Part shown: piece after piece, positions 42,431-52,040 of the stretch
Numbering within the stretch: position 1 is the stretch's first letter
Layout of the letters: each line of letters opens with the position of its first letter
Origin: Mayamaea pseudoterrestris
Lineage: Eukaryota > Bacillariophyta > Bacillariophyceae > Sellaphorales > Sellaphoraceae
Reading direction: 5' to 3'
Assembly (NCBI GenBank): GCA_027923505.1
Contig: BROI01000024.1
Location: 310,001-374,000, forward strand
Length of the DNA stretch: 64,000 nt
Translations under genes and position numbers: made by a program
Notes under the pieces: generated by a model
Database searches by the model: none
Told to the model about the DNA's origin: nothing
Seen by the model: only the letters and a program-made list of their open reading frames with translations

Positions 42431-43279
42431 TGTAGTGCCGTCAATATTGTCATGATGCGCCGCAGTCGCTGTCGCCGTCGCCGCTGACCTTGCCTGCGCC
42501 TGCAAATGCTGCGTCGCGAACCAAACGCCCAAGCATTCGCCAAAGACTTGCGACACTTCCGGGGCCGTGACAAAGTCGCCGCCAATAATGGTAATGGCGT
42601 CAGTGGCAGAAACTGCTGCTGTAGCATTCTTGTCGAGTGTATCATGATTGTCGTAATCATCATTGTCACTATCAAAGTCTTCTCTGTCAGCTGCTGCAAA
42701 ATGACTCGTGGCGTTGATATAGTAGCCATGCTCGGGATGCGTCAAGCACAGTCGCATATAGTCGGCCGTACTCATGGGCCTGCCTAAAACGCTGAGCAGC
42801 GGCAGTATCACGTGCGTCCAGAGCGGCGTGGGCGGTTCATACGACGCTGCGACAAGACTCGACGACAATGACAATGCTGATCCGCCATGAGTATGCGGGT
42901 CATACAAGTCAATCGCATGTGATGACGCCATGAACACGGAGGACGAATTGTTAGTACTCGTCGCGCTTGTCCATGCGTGTCGCGAAAGGTTGGTCCGGGG
43001 CAGCAGCAGCAGAGGATGAAGTTGCTGTTTCAATGGCTGCAATCGAGAAGGAGTAGCAGTTACGAATTCCTTGTTTGTATTAGTTTCGTCAGTCTTACTT
43101 TCACTCGTTTCATGCTTGCCACTCTCATGGTTGGCTCGCTTTTGACGCGACGTTGTTCCAAAGAAATGATGGTGAAAAAATGACGAAAGAAATGGCGGCG
43201 CAGCAGGTATTCGACGTCGTTGCTCCTGCCAGAAGCTGCTCCTTTTATGAAGCAGATTCAGTCGATTCATTCTATACAT
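41171..43279 (-). CDS. NDUFAF7: Mitochondrial complex I assembly methyltransferase NDUFAF7 (MidA family)
   Basis: I chose the ATG at 43279 (MYRMNRLNLLHKRSSFWQ), which gives 702 residues with a basic, amphipathic mitochondrial presequence; an ATG at 43384 would add 35 residues. The catalytic part starts near residue 165 with RPMSTADYMRLCLTHPEHGYY, followed by GGDFVTAPEVSQVFGE, the SAM-binding WLECGPGKGTLMRDL, IGQEFLDALPVY, FIDYGQ and LVDITADVDF. These are diagnostic for the DUF185/MidA family, which methylates an arginine in the NDUFS2 subunit during complex I assembly. Ser/Asp-rich insertions (including a poly-Ser tract of about 14) make it longer than the human protein (about 440). The retroelement begins about 145 bp upstream of this start. 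Confidence 0.93.
42390..42428. repeat. CTG/CAG trinucleotide tract, about 13 units, inside NDUFAF7
   Basis: A pure CTG run on the plus strand (AGC on the coding strand) encodes poly-serine between the SAM-binding block and the preceding Ala-rich loop. It lies in an insertion relative to the usual MidA core, so length changes are probably tolerated. Confidence 0.9.
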
Positions 43280-44055
43280 TGAAACTGTCTCTGTGTAGGA
43301 ACTCCTCGCGCAAGGATTGCCATGGTTGTCATGAGATGAACGAGTGTCGTACCGGTTTGGGTAACCGGTACGACGTAAGGTCATTTTTGGGTCACGCGAG
43401 TTGTTGCTCAACAAGAGAAGTCGCGGGTTTCCCCGTCTTAGCCACTACTTCCAGCTACAGGGTTTTAAGGATGGCACACAGCTGGGTGGAGAGTAAGGCA
43501 TTTTACTTAATTTGCCTCCTCGCCGCCCCAAGGCGTGCGCCGAGGGACGGGAGGGTGGGTGCACTTAATTCTATCTTCTTTCCTTGTCAAAAGCAGCACT
43601 CGAGGCAGCTCTCTAAAGGAATCAAAGGACAAGCGACTGTAGCAACAACAACAGGAGGGGCTGCTTGGAAGGAGCTTGCCTTCTTCAAAAGAATGGCTCC
43701 GAGCAGGGCGAAGGAGGATCAAAGGATGCTCTTCAACACGCTCAGGGGCTTATCTGCAACCACGCAGCTTTCAAAGCCGTATGGTGTCGCCACGCTGGCG
43801 ACTGTAACATATAGTGTAGTCTTTTCCTTCCGCTTTCAGCTGCGGCAAAGACGGGTTTCCCCGTCTTAGCCACTACTTCCAGCTACAGGGTTTTAAGGAT
43901 GGCACACAGCTGGGTGGAGAGTAAGGCATTTTACTTAATTTGCCTCCTCGCCGCCCCAAGGCGTGCGCCTCCTTGCCACCCACTTTTCATCTTGGAGGAC
44001 AAAGGACACCCAAAGAGACGGGTGGGAAACGAGCGAAGCGAGTGTGGTGGGTAGG

Positions 44056-45204
44056 TTAGATGGGCTGCTGCGGGACAAAGGTGCCAGGGACCAGATTGTA
44101 GGTGCCACCTTGGACCATGCGAGCAGCGTAGCCGGTGGTGTGAGCAGCAGTGCCATGCAGGTAGCGTAGCATTGCGTCAGAACGCCAGCGGCCCATCAAT
44201 TTTATAATATTGTCATCGCAGCCGCCATTGAGGAGAGCCATAGCACCACCAGCGCGCAGGGAGCGAGCCTCAATGTCGGAGGGGTCTAAGCCCAGGGTAG
44301 GACCAAGTGCAATGACAGCATTGCGAAGGGTGCGCGTAATCTCCCCATTCTTGACGCCAAGAGGACGATTAGCACACCAGTAGGTTGCAAGCGGTGTGTG
44401 GGCAGTAGCACCATGCTCACGCAAATAAAGAATGCGCCGAGCAGCAGCAAGCACCGGACAGCAATGGAACAAGCCAGTGCGGCCTTGGCTAATGACTTCA
44501 CCGCGGACACCATTTTTCTGATTATCAAATGTGAACGACACCTGGGAAGCCGCCAACAAATCTGCAGCTGGTGCAGCAAAGAGATCAAGACGGCGGGAAC
44601 CCAGACAGAGTTGGACTGCACCTAGGCGTAGTGGTGGGGTGTTGCCACCGTGGGTGCCAGTGTACTCACCAGGGCGCATCAAGAAGAAGAAACCCAGGGT
44701 GATGATGTCGGCAAAGGTTTGCAGGGCAGGTGAGCCTGGTCCAGAATAGGCTTGGGCCAGGATGTGTTGCACAATGGTGACCGGAATTGGTTTGACGCGA
44801 GTAGGGGCTGGATCTTCGCGGTGCCAGCATTTAAATTGTTGCTGCAGCCGGTAGTCAATTTTGCCACAGGAATCTTGTCGAATGTCGTGGGACCCCATGC
44901 GGGCGAACGTCTGGCCCACCGCACGGATGGCGTCCGCCACTGTTGCAGCGCGGACGGGTTGACCGCTGGCGGAGAGTCGGCCATCGCGGTAACGGGTTGC
45001 CCAGACTTGGAGAGTTGGGACTGGGTCATCCAAGGTTTTGAGGAAAGGGTCGAGATGGTGTTCAAGACAGAAGTCACACCATGAGGCCCAATGCTTGTCC
45101 GCGGAGGCGGCTCTTGAAGGAACGACTCCGGCACGGATCTGGTCTTGGACAGTGCGGTAATCATGGTAGAAAGCATCTCGGGTCGTGGTTGGTACAGTTG
45201 CCAA
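44056..45204 (-). CDS. Element tyrosine recombinase
   Basis: About 382 residues. The C-terminal half carries the tyrosine-recombinase signature: ARSLRAGGAMALLNGG (the R of the R-x-x-R region) and GRWRSDAMLRYLH with a candidate catalytic Tyr. In DIRS-type elements this enzyme inserts a circular DNA copy without making target duplications. It overlaps the end of the RT frame. Confidence 0.88.
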   Translation of the reverse strand: MATVPTTTRDAFYHDYRTVQDQIRAGVVPSRAASADKHWASWCDFCLEHHLDPFLKTLDDPVPTLQVWATRYRDGRLSASGQPVRAATVADAIRAVGQTFARMGSHDIRQDSCGKIDYRLQQQFKCWHREDPAPTRVKPIPVTIVQHILAQAYSGPGSPALQTFADIITLGFFFLMRPGEYTGTHGGNTPPLRLGAVQLCLGSRRLDLFAAPAADLLAASQVSFTFDNQKNGVRGEVISQGRTGLFHCCPVLAAARRILYLREHGATAHTPLATYWCANRPLGVKNGEITRTLRNAVIALGPTLGLDPSDIEARSLRAGGAMALLNGGCDDNIIKLMGRWRSDAMLRYLHGTAAHTTGYAARMVQGGTYNLVPGTFVPQQPI

Positions 45205-47888
45205 GGTAGAGGCTGTGGGTAATGAGTGTTAAAGTAGGTGAGTAATTCAGAGTCAGACAAATGCCACAAACGGGAGGCCTTGTCCGCCATTTCATTCACT
45301 GGACCAGGAATGTAATCATGGAGTGGAACATAGCGATGTGTGCGTTGATGCAAGGACTGGCATCTGAGTAGGTATGCTGCTGGGCCAGTGGAGGTAGTGG
45401 AGCCCTTGCGCTGCCAAGCGACAGCTGGAGTGTTGTCGTGGGAGGTGTGAATGGTGCGCTCACGGATGTCAAAATTGTGTGCCAAAACATCATGATGGAG
45501 AACCGTCCCAAACAATTCCAAATCACTATTGGTAATAGTGCCATGTGGGTTGTCAAAACTCACCAAGTCCGCCTCAATGTGAGGAGGGAACCTGGCACGC
45601 CACAAGATTGGTTGTAGGGCATTGGTGGGCATGGAGACAAAGGCCACGGCCCCAGCGCCACGACCAGATGCATCAGTAGTGCCCACAATAGCCGGGTCAT
45701 CAGGAATCAATTCAGCAATGCGTGTTGGTCGTGTCTCTAGACCAGCCGCAATCCATCGAAAATCTTCCAGAAAGTCATGCACTGCCTGGGTCAACCGCAA
45801 ACGACCAGAGTGACCATCAGGATGGCGAAAGGCCTCTTGCAAGGAACTGAACAGACCACGGCTGCCAGGAATGGCCAAGGACATGGAGCGCAGCTCGCCC
45901 AAGAACTTGTGCCACTGCTTGGTGGCAATGCGGCGCCGAGTAGGAGGGATACTAGCTAGGATCTCACGTAGGCGTTCCAGGCGATGGGCTGGCAATGCAA
46001 CAGTCATGGCAACGGTATCAACCAACCAACCCAGGACTTGCTTGCGAGTGGTCCAAGCACCATCTCCTTTGAGTAACTTCTTGACAGACACTGGTTCTTG
46101 ACGAGCAGGTAAGTCAGTGGGCTCCAGTGGGCGTAGAACTTGGTCAAATGTGTGCAGGAGAACACGTTGCAACCTTAGCAGCCGATCCGGATTGCCTTGG
46201 GCTAAAGCAATCAAGTCATCCACATACAAGTCATTGTATGCAACAGGACGCTGGAGGATATCAGAGCGCTGGCGTGGAGCAGGAAGAGGCGCCACACTAG
46301 GATCATTGATGGGCGTATCCTCCACAGTCACAACAGGTGGGACAGAGCCGTGTGCGGGCACACTTCCAGGCAGGGGTGTTGGAGTGGTGGTAGCTGGTAA
46401 GGTTTGAGCTTGTAACTCCAGACGGTGAGGCGGTGGTGACTTGGCACCACACTGGAAGGCTTGATTGGCTAAGTCACAAATGGTCTCTGTCACTGCACAG
46501 AAATAGGGTGGAGAATGAATCCAACCCATAGGCAGTGTGAGTGGAAAAGCAATCAGAGGCTCCTCACCAGCACACTGAGGAAACAAGACACCAAGCTTGG
46601 GGATATCTCCAGGCAGCAAACGCACACGGTAAAATCCATCAGCAATATCCAACTTGGACATGTGGACGGGCCCATAGCGGGGGTTGGCTCGAGCAATGCG
46701 TTGCAGCAAACGATAAAAAGTGCGGCCAAACTGCATGGACTCCAGTGGCGCAACTGCAGCAGTGTCATCATTGACCCCAAAGTAGCTGTAGTCAGAGATG
46801 GTCCGAGGTCGCCGGTCTCGCTGAGGCACAACACCAAGAGGACTGAGTCGGAGTTGTTCCATTCCAAGGACCTGTGAGGCTGGTAGGACGGTCCAGTGGC
46901 CTTTCTTGATCATGTCAGTGAACTCCTCCCGCAGAAAAGCAGTGTGTTCAAAGGCAGACTTGTGAGGGCCCCTCTTGAGCGCCATTTGCTTTTGTGCTAG
47001 TGTCCAAGGCTTTTTCTGCATAATGGCTGGTGCGCCACGTGCATCCAATTGGTGTAGCAAATGTGCAGCTGGATGATCCAGATCCTTGACGCTGGGCTGT
47101 AAGTCAGAGGCGCCGCGGCTGGCCTCCACAAAAGCACGCCAATCCGGAGACAAAGCAAGACGTGCAGATGCCTCCTGAACCAGCTGCCCCAATTCATCAT
47201 CAAGTAGTTGCAAGGATGAGGTGTTGGTGTGTGTAGGCAACTTGGATGTAGAAAGACTGCCAGGCAAAGTGTAAGGAGGTGCAGATGCCTTTGGGGAGAC
47301 CAGGTCATGTGCCTTTGGCTGAGAGGCCCAGTGTGGAGCCCAGCCAGTTGCCATGGCAGGTAACTGTGCAGGTGCAGCAGTGGCTTCCATTGAGAGTGGA
47401 GCAGCCTTGCTGAATGCCAAGTGTGGTGCCATGGTAGGAGCAGCCTTGCTGGCAACCAAGTGTGGAGCCATGGCTTGGTGTGACACCACAACTGGGGAGG
47501 CGCCAGTACATGGGACTGGAGCAGCCACTGGAGAGGCATCAGCGGTGTGAAGGCCTGGAGAAGCCACATCCTCAGGTGCGACGGCGACAGACGATTCAAG
47601 GGGGCCTGGAGAAGCCACAGCCTGGTGTGTAGGTGTGACGGCAACAGATGGATTGGTGCTAGGAGCCAAGGTTGGACGACACTCAGGGTGGACAACTTGA
47701 CGACTTGCTTGGAGTTGACTTGCTTGGACTTGGACCAGGGACGCAGTGGGACCGGGGACAGAGGCCAATTTGATTACATTCCTGGCAGCAGTAGGCAAGA
47801 GACGTGGTGTGGGCAGTAACAATGGTTCTTTCTGCACAACATGCACGCCAGCTTGCTTACCAAGTTCAGGAGATAGGACAGGTGACAC
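44679..47888 (-). CDS. Element reverse transcriptase and RNase H
   Basis: About 1,069 residues. The N-terminal 250 are Pro/Ala-rich linker sequence. The RT core shows the catalytic LYVDDLIAL, preceded by ISDYSYFGVND and GWIHSPPYFC. An RNase H part follows with TTDASGRGAGAVAF and later ADKASRLWHL, of the DIRS type. The given start is a non-ATG codon, so the exact beginning is uncertain. Confidence 0.88.
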   Translation of the reverse strand: MSPVLSPELGKQAGVHVVQKEPLLLPTPRLLPTAARNVIKLASVPGPTASLVQVQASQLQASRQVVHPECRPTLAPSTNPSVAVTPTHQAVASPGPLESSVAVAPEDVASPGLHTADASPVAAPVPCTGASPVVVSHQAMAPHLVASKAAPTMAPHLAFSKAAPLSMEATAAPAQLPAMATGWAPHWASQPKAHDLVSPKASAPPYTLPGSLSTSKLPTHTNTSSLQLLDDELGQLVQEASARLALSPDWRAFVEASRGASDLQPSVKDLDHPAAHLLHQLDARGAPAIMQKKPWTLAQKQMALKRGPHKSAFEHTAFLREEFTDMIKKGHWTVLPASQVLGMEQLRLSPLGVVPQRDRRPRTISDYSYFGVNDDTAAVAPLESMQFGRTFYRLLQRIARANPRYGPVHMSKLDIADGFYRVRLLPGDIPKLGVLFPQCAGEEPLIAFPLTLPMGWIHSPPYFCAVTETICDLANQAFQCGAKSPPPHRLELQAQTLPATTTPTPLPGSVPAHGSVPPVVTVEDTPINDPSVAPLPAPRQRSDILQRPVAYNDLYVDDLIALAQGNPDRLLRLQRVLLHTFDQVLRPLEPTDLPARQEPVSVKKLLKGDGAWTTRKQVLGWLVDTVAMTVALPAHRLERLREILASIPPTRRRIATKQWHKFLGELRSMSLAIPGSRGLFSSLQEAFRHPDGHSGRLRLTQAVHDFLEDFRWIAAGLETRPTRIAELIPDDPAIVGTTDASGRGAGAVAFVSMPTNALQPILWRARFPPHIEADLVSFDNPHGTITNSDLELFGTVLHHDVLAHNFDIRERTIHTSHDNTPAVAWQRKGSTTSTGPAAYLLRCQSLHQRTHRYVPLHDYIPGPVNEMADKASRLWHLSDSELLTYFNTHYPQPLPWQLYQPRPEMLSTMITALSKTRSVPESFLQEPPPRTSIGPHGVTSVLNTISTLSSKPWMTQSQLSKSGQPVTAMADSPPAVNPSALQQWRTPSVRWARRSPAWGPTTFDKIPVAKLTTGCSNNLNAGTAKIQPLLASNQFRSPLCNTSWPKPILDQAHLPCKPLPTSSPWVSSS

Positions 47889-48038
47889 AGTAGATTTAAA
47901 ACGTTTACTACTGGGCGACTTAATTACTGGAACTACTTCTTCATTTTCGACAACTGGACCTGCGACTCTGGATGGTGGAACAGCAGAGGTTGCAGGCGTC
48001 AGCGGATTATAACATATAGGGATCCGCCCGCCGGACCG

Positions 48039-50192
48039 TCAATTGCGGGGCTCAAGATGCTCCAATGCCCAAGCCAACAAGGCATCATCAGCTGCCTGAC
48101 TATGCTTGATGTGGTCGGCTTTGCGCTTGCACAACGAGTCACATTTGCCACGCAAATGATAAGCCATGCAGGGAGCAGTAGCGAGTCCTGGGATGCTATC
48201 CTTGGTGGGCCAACTCTTGTCCTCGGGATTCTTCCTCATCAAGCGGAGTTGGCGCTTGTCCTTCTGGAAGGCTTCAAAGGCTGGGTTGTAATCCAGGTTG
48301 ATGACCACCGCATTCGCCTTGGTAGAAGGACTGTTGCCGCTTGCACCCGTCAAAGTAGAAGCCGCGGTGGTATGAGTGCCTTTGCTGTTGACACTGCTAC
48401 CAACCTTGATGGATCCTGGGATGTCGGCTGCCTTGTTGAGTTGCTTGCTTAGTTGAGTGCAATACTTGGCAGGCAAAGGAGGCAGGACAGAGAGATTGCC
48501 AATTTCCAAGTCCTCCATGACACTGGCCAGATCCGGGACGGCCTTGTAGGTGGGAGAAGTCTCCATAGTCTTGAACCAACGGTGGAAGCGGACTTGGACT
48601 GCTCGCAGCATGAGGGAGGGTCCCTGCTCACCAAGGCTAGCCAAGGCGTGCTGATAGGTAGGAATGTTGGCTTCAAATGTCTTGGTCCAATGCTCCAACG
48701 TGCAGACAAGCTCATGATCTTCCCCAAAGTACTGTGTGAGGAGGATTAGGTAGGCCCGGCACATGCGTGCTGCCAGGAAGTAGTTGGTTGGCAGCACCAC
48801 TTTGGAAGTAACAGCCTGGAGTTCCTTAGTATCTTGGTAGGTGATTGCATGACCGCCACTTAGGATGTCGTCATGCGCCTGCGCCGCTTGGAGGACTTCA
48901 GCTGACATGTTTGAGCCTTGGAGAACAGTCAGATTGGGTGGTACCATCATGAAGACATTGATGCCTCCACTAAAATCATCCTTGTCGGCGCCTGCAAAGT
49001 CTCCATCTTGAAGCCGTCGGCTAATGTGCGGCGTCACAATAGGAGCATAGTCTTGGTTACCCGCTGCCACCGCACCCTCAACTAGATGGTCTTGCACTAC
49101 CTTGCGCTTGTCCTTGTCAGCCGTGGCGGCGAGGAGGTGGTGCAGTTCGGGATAGCCACTTGGTGAAGCAATGCGTAGCATGATGCTAGTGCGCCGTAAT
49201 TGTGTCGCAGTTAAAATGTCGGAGACTTTCTTGGGTGCCTTGGCTGCGCCCGGCGCGAGCCTCTTCACGGGCTCGGCCTCGGCTGCATCCTTAGCTTGGC
49301 GCTCCAAAAGGTTGACCAAAGCACTTTGATTTGGATCGGGTTGGGCGAACAAGTCCGGCAAGAGGCGCCGCAAGTTGGTCGAGGTGAACCGGGCCACATC
49401 GGCATCCCAGCTCGGAGCGGCTCGTGCAATTCCTGGAATAGTAGGCACTCCATCAGCGGCTCGGCAAGTAACCAATAGCTTTAGCCAAGTGCAAAGGTTG
49501 GTCAAGACATGTTCCAGCCCCGCATCAATAATAGCCGGCGCCAAACGGTCGAAGAATTCGCGCCGCGTAAAACCCTGCCCAATCACCAGCGGTGCGAACC
49601 GCACGGGCAAGGCCTGAACCATCCGCGCACGACCTTGGACAATGGTCGCATCGTCTTCGTCAACCGGCTGCAATGGAGGCAAATACTCAGTGCCAGCAGG
49701 CAAGCCTTGCAATCGCTCCATTGTTTGTGCCAATGTTGCTGGCACATTTGTGAAGTGCCCGTTCAATGGACTGAGATGAAAATCTGCCACCGTCAGTTCG
49801 ACGAGGCCTGCCGTGCCTTGGAAAACCTCCGTACCAAAACCGATGACTCGATTGTCCCAGCGGTTGGTGCGACCTGCAACGGCAAGGTACCGCTGGGCCC
49901 CGACAATGGCGTGAATGCAACCATGCATAGGCTGGTCGGCCTCGACCAAGGCAGCAACAAGAATGGGAGCGGTCTCCAAGGGCGTGTCGACCAAACCTTT
50001 AAAGCAATCAGCTGCAGTTAAAGGAGGATCGGCAGTGCGAGTGAGACCGTTCAAACCATTGTATTCACCGTTCAAAGGATCATTACTTGCCTGACTGTAA
50101 CGGGCAAGGAAGGTGACCGTAGGGAGAGTGGCCCCGGCAAAAGGAATGGCGGCGGCTGCGGCAGCGGCGTCGGCTCCATTGACGGCGGCCAT
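48039..50192 (-). CDS. Element Gag-like protein
   Basis: About 717 residues from the ATG at 50192, eight bases inside repeat A1, in a good context (gccATGG). It is helical and Ala-rich, with INVFMMVPP in the middle and a C-terminal finger-like CMAYHLRGKC followed by Cys and His residues before the end. It is expected to package the element RNA. A related finger is seen in the host-locus gene at 13,198-14,865. Confidence 0.75.
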   Translation of the reverse strand: MAAVNGADAAAAAAAIPFAGATLPTVTFLARYSQASNDPLNGEYNGLNGLTRTADPPLTAADCFKGLVDTPLETAPILVAALVEADQPMHGCIHAIVGAQRYLAVAGRTNRWDNRVIGFGTEVFQGTAGLVELTVADFHLSPLNGHFTNVPATLAQTMERLQGLPAGTEYLPPLQPVDEDDATIVQGRARMVQALPVRFAPLVIGQGFTRREFFDRLAPAIIDAGLEHVLTNLCTWLKLLVTCRAADGVPTIPGIARAAPSWDADVARFTSTNLRRLLPDLFAQPDPNQSALVNLLERQAKDAAEAEPVKRLAPGAAKAPKKVSDILTATQLRRTSIMLRIASPSGYPELHHLLAATADKDKRKVVQDHLVEGAVAAGNQDYAPIVTPHISRRLQDGDFAGADKDDFSGGINVFMMVPPNLTVLQGSNMSAEVLQAAQAHDDILSGGHAITYQDTKELQAVTSKVVLPTNYFLAARMCRAYLILLTQYFGEDHELVCTLEHWTKTFEANIPTYQHALASLGEQGPSLMLRAVQVRFHRWFKTMETSPTYKAVPDLASVMEDLEIGNLSVLPPLPAKYCTQLSKQLNKAADIPGSIKVGSSVNSKGTHTTAASTLTGASGNSPSTKANAVVINLDYNPAFEAFQKDKRQLRLMRKNPEDKSWPTKDSIPGLATAPCMAYHLRGKCDSLCKRKADHIKHSQAADDALLAWALEHLEPRN

Positions 50193-50581
50193 GGAGGAAT
50201 GCACTTAATTCTATCTTCTTTCCTTGTCAAAAGCAGCACTCGAGGCAGCTCTCTAAAGGAATCAAAGGACAAGCGACTGTAGCAACAACAACAGGAGGGG
50301 CTGCTTGGAAGGAGCTTGCCTTCTTCAAAAGAATGGCTCCGAGCAGGGCGAAGGAGGATCAAAGGATGCTCTTCAACACGCTCAGGGGCTTATCTGCAAC
50401 CACGCAGCTTTCAAAGCCGTATGGTGTCGCCACGCTGGCGACTGTAACATATAGTGTAGTCTTTTCCTTCCGCTTTCAGCTGCGGCAAAGAGACGGAAAA
50501 GCCCGTCACCACACCGAATTCTGTAAACCAAAGTCGTCCTCTCTCTCTCGCTCCACAATCAGCAATAGTCAAGCCAACATC

Positions 50582-51691
50582 ATGGTCCGACGTTTAGCAG
50601 AGAATGGGCATGTGAAGCGCTCCATCAAAATTCCCGATGTATTTTTGGCGAATGACGCCAAGCCGATTCGAAGCATGGCTTCGCCACATACGCCGGTCCT
50701 TCCCTACTTGGCCATGGCGGAATTCGCCAAGCAGCGGGAGCATGACATTAGAGAAAGCATGGCGCAGCGTCAGGCAAAGGAAAGTGCAAAAGTTGCTGTG
50801 CAGGAGGCTACCAATGATGGAACAATGGATAAGTTGCACAATAATGAGCAGCTGGAGTCAACATGCACGACTGCTCTTTTGCAAGCACCAGAATCAATTA
50901 ATTCACAGCCGATCAATGTGAACGAATCAAATGATCATCAGGAAGAGGAACCAAATCACTTTACTGCACGGCGTTACCAATCAAAGCCAATTCCTTGGTC
51001 GGATCGCAAGGGCACGTCGGCTCCTCGACCCGACGAAACGCAGGCATTTGCAGTCCAGCAGGGTAGATACACTGCCGCAGACGAAGTTGCTTCTTTGACG
51101 ACGCCAGTGGCACCTGCTGTTACGGAAAGCCCTCTGCGACCTGCCCCTGGTGAAGTCTACATTAATGAGCAAGGTCGAAGGGTACGACTTGTGAAGAAGG
51201 TTCAACCTCGACAAACGAATGAAGCCGCCAAGACTTTTGATGGCACACCCACCAAGCCAAGAAAGGCCAAAAGCAATTCACCACCTCGGCAAGGAGGAGC
51301 TCCAAACTCTCCTAGCAAATCCAAGGGTAACAATTCGAATCCAAGTAATAGCACTGGCCCCAACAAGAAGAAGCGGCGCAAAAAGCCCCGGACATACACT
51401 GACCCCAACGTAATGGACTATCCAACCAGCATTGGCATTCCATCCGACTTGGAGGAGCGAAGCGTTCAGTCCGAGCTCAACATGTTGAGTCTGGGTGACT
51501 TGACGCCCATGGAGATGGCCAAAATGGATCCGCCACTGACGCCGCCATGCACGCCGGATAGCAAGGACTCGACAACCTCACGGACCATGTCGTTTTCGAC
51601 GCGCACGGCCGGACGAAACTTGTTTGGTAGTAGAATGGGCGAAGAAGCTGAAGCAACTGATGCTGTGAATTGTAATTGTGTCATTATGTGA
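50582..51691 (+). CDS. CaaX-box (CVIM) protein with an N-terminal KRSIKIPDVF motif
   Basis: I chose the ATG at 50582 (MVRRLAENGHVKRS), giving 369 residues, because the open frame upstream runs into the retroelement repeat. No globular domain is seen; the protein is Pro/Ser/Lys-rich with a helix near residues 48-85. KRSIKIPDVFLANDA near the N-terminus matches the repeat of the SH3BGR protein at 37,481 (RRPSKLSIPDVFGGNAS). A central basic block (NKKKRRKKPR) could be a nuclear or membrane-binding signal. The C-terminus NCNCVIM is a classic farnesylation box (CVIM is also the end of human KRAS4B), with a nearby extra Cys for possible palmitoylation. It is predicted to be lipid-anchored; function unknown. 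Divergent from NDUFAF7 before the insertion. Confidence 0.75.
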   Translation: MVRRLAENGHVKRSIKIPDVFLANDAKPIRSMASPHTPVLPYLAMAEFAKQREHDIRESMAQRQAKESAKVAVQEATNDGTMDKLHNNEQLESTCTTALLQAPESINSQPINVNESNDHQEEEPNHFTARRYQSKPIPWSDRKGTSAPRPDETQAFAVQQGRYTAADEVASLTTPVAPAVTESPLRPAPGEVYINEQGRRVRLVKKVQPRQTNEAAKTFDGTPTKPRKAKSNSPPRQGGAPNSPSKSKGNNSNPSNSTGPNKKKRRKKPRTYTDPNVMDYPTSIGIPSDLEERSVQSELNMLSLGDLTPMEMAKMDPPLTPPCTPDSKDSTTSRTMSFSTRTAGRNLFGSRMGEEAEATDAVNCNCVIM

Positions 51692-52040
51692 TGACGATGC
51701 AACAGGGAGTTGATGGAGGCCATCGCTGCGAGCAGCAATTGCAATTTTTGAAGCTTCGAATTAGTGTCGTTAATGAAATTGTTGTTGCTATAAGCTAGTC
51801 AGTATATGAACACCTACGCAACTGCGCTCTGTACGTAACGTAACATCCAAGTCGTATAATGGAGAAAGTTTGCGTTAAAACTCTCTAGCAATATTCTACT
51901 ATCAATGAATACATATTAGAGCAAAAAACATGAACTGTTGAGTATCGACGCGCCGTAGCAACTGGTAACGTTAATGAGGTAACGTGTTACTAGTTCAAAG
52001 TCATTTGCTAACCAATTCCTGCTTGATCCCTTTGTGCTGG

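Larger units (their letters stand above)
43424..50491 (-). mobile_element. Tyrosine-recombinase retrotransposon, DIRS order, Ngaro/PAT-like split direct repeats; looks whole
   Basis: The element lies on the minus strand. Its layout is repeat A1 (50491-50200), Gag, RT/RNase H, tyrosine recombinase, then B1 (43969-43852), A2 (43851-43560) and B2 (43541-43424). This is the A1-ORFs-B1-A2-B2 split direct repeat arrangement of Ngaro/PAT-type elements. By eye the two A copies (about 292 bp) and the two B copies (118 bp) are identical, so the insertion is recent. No break was noticed in any of the three frames. RT and recombinase frames overlap by about 0.5 kb, as is usual in DIRS-order elements. There is no integrase or protease and no obvious target duplication. 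It sits between NDUFAF7 and the CaaX gene. Confidence 0.9.
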
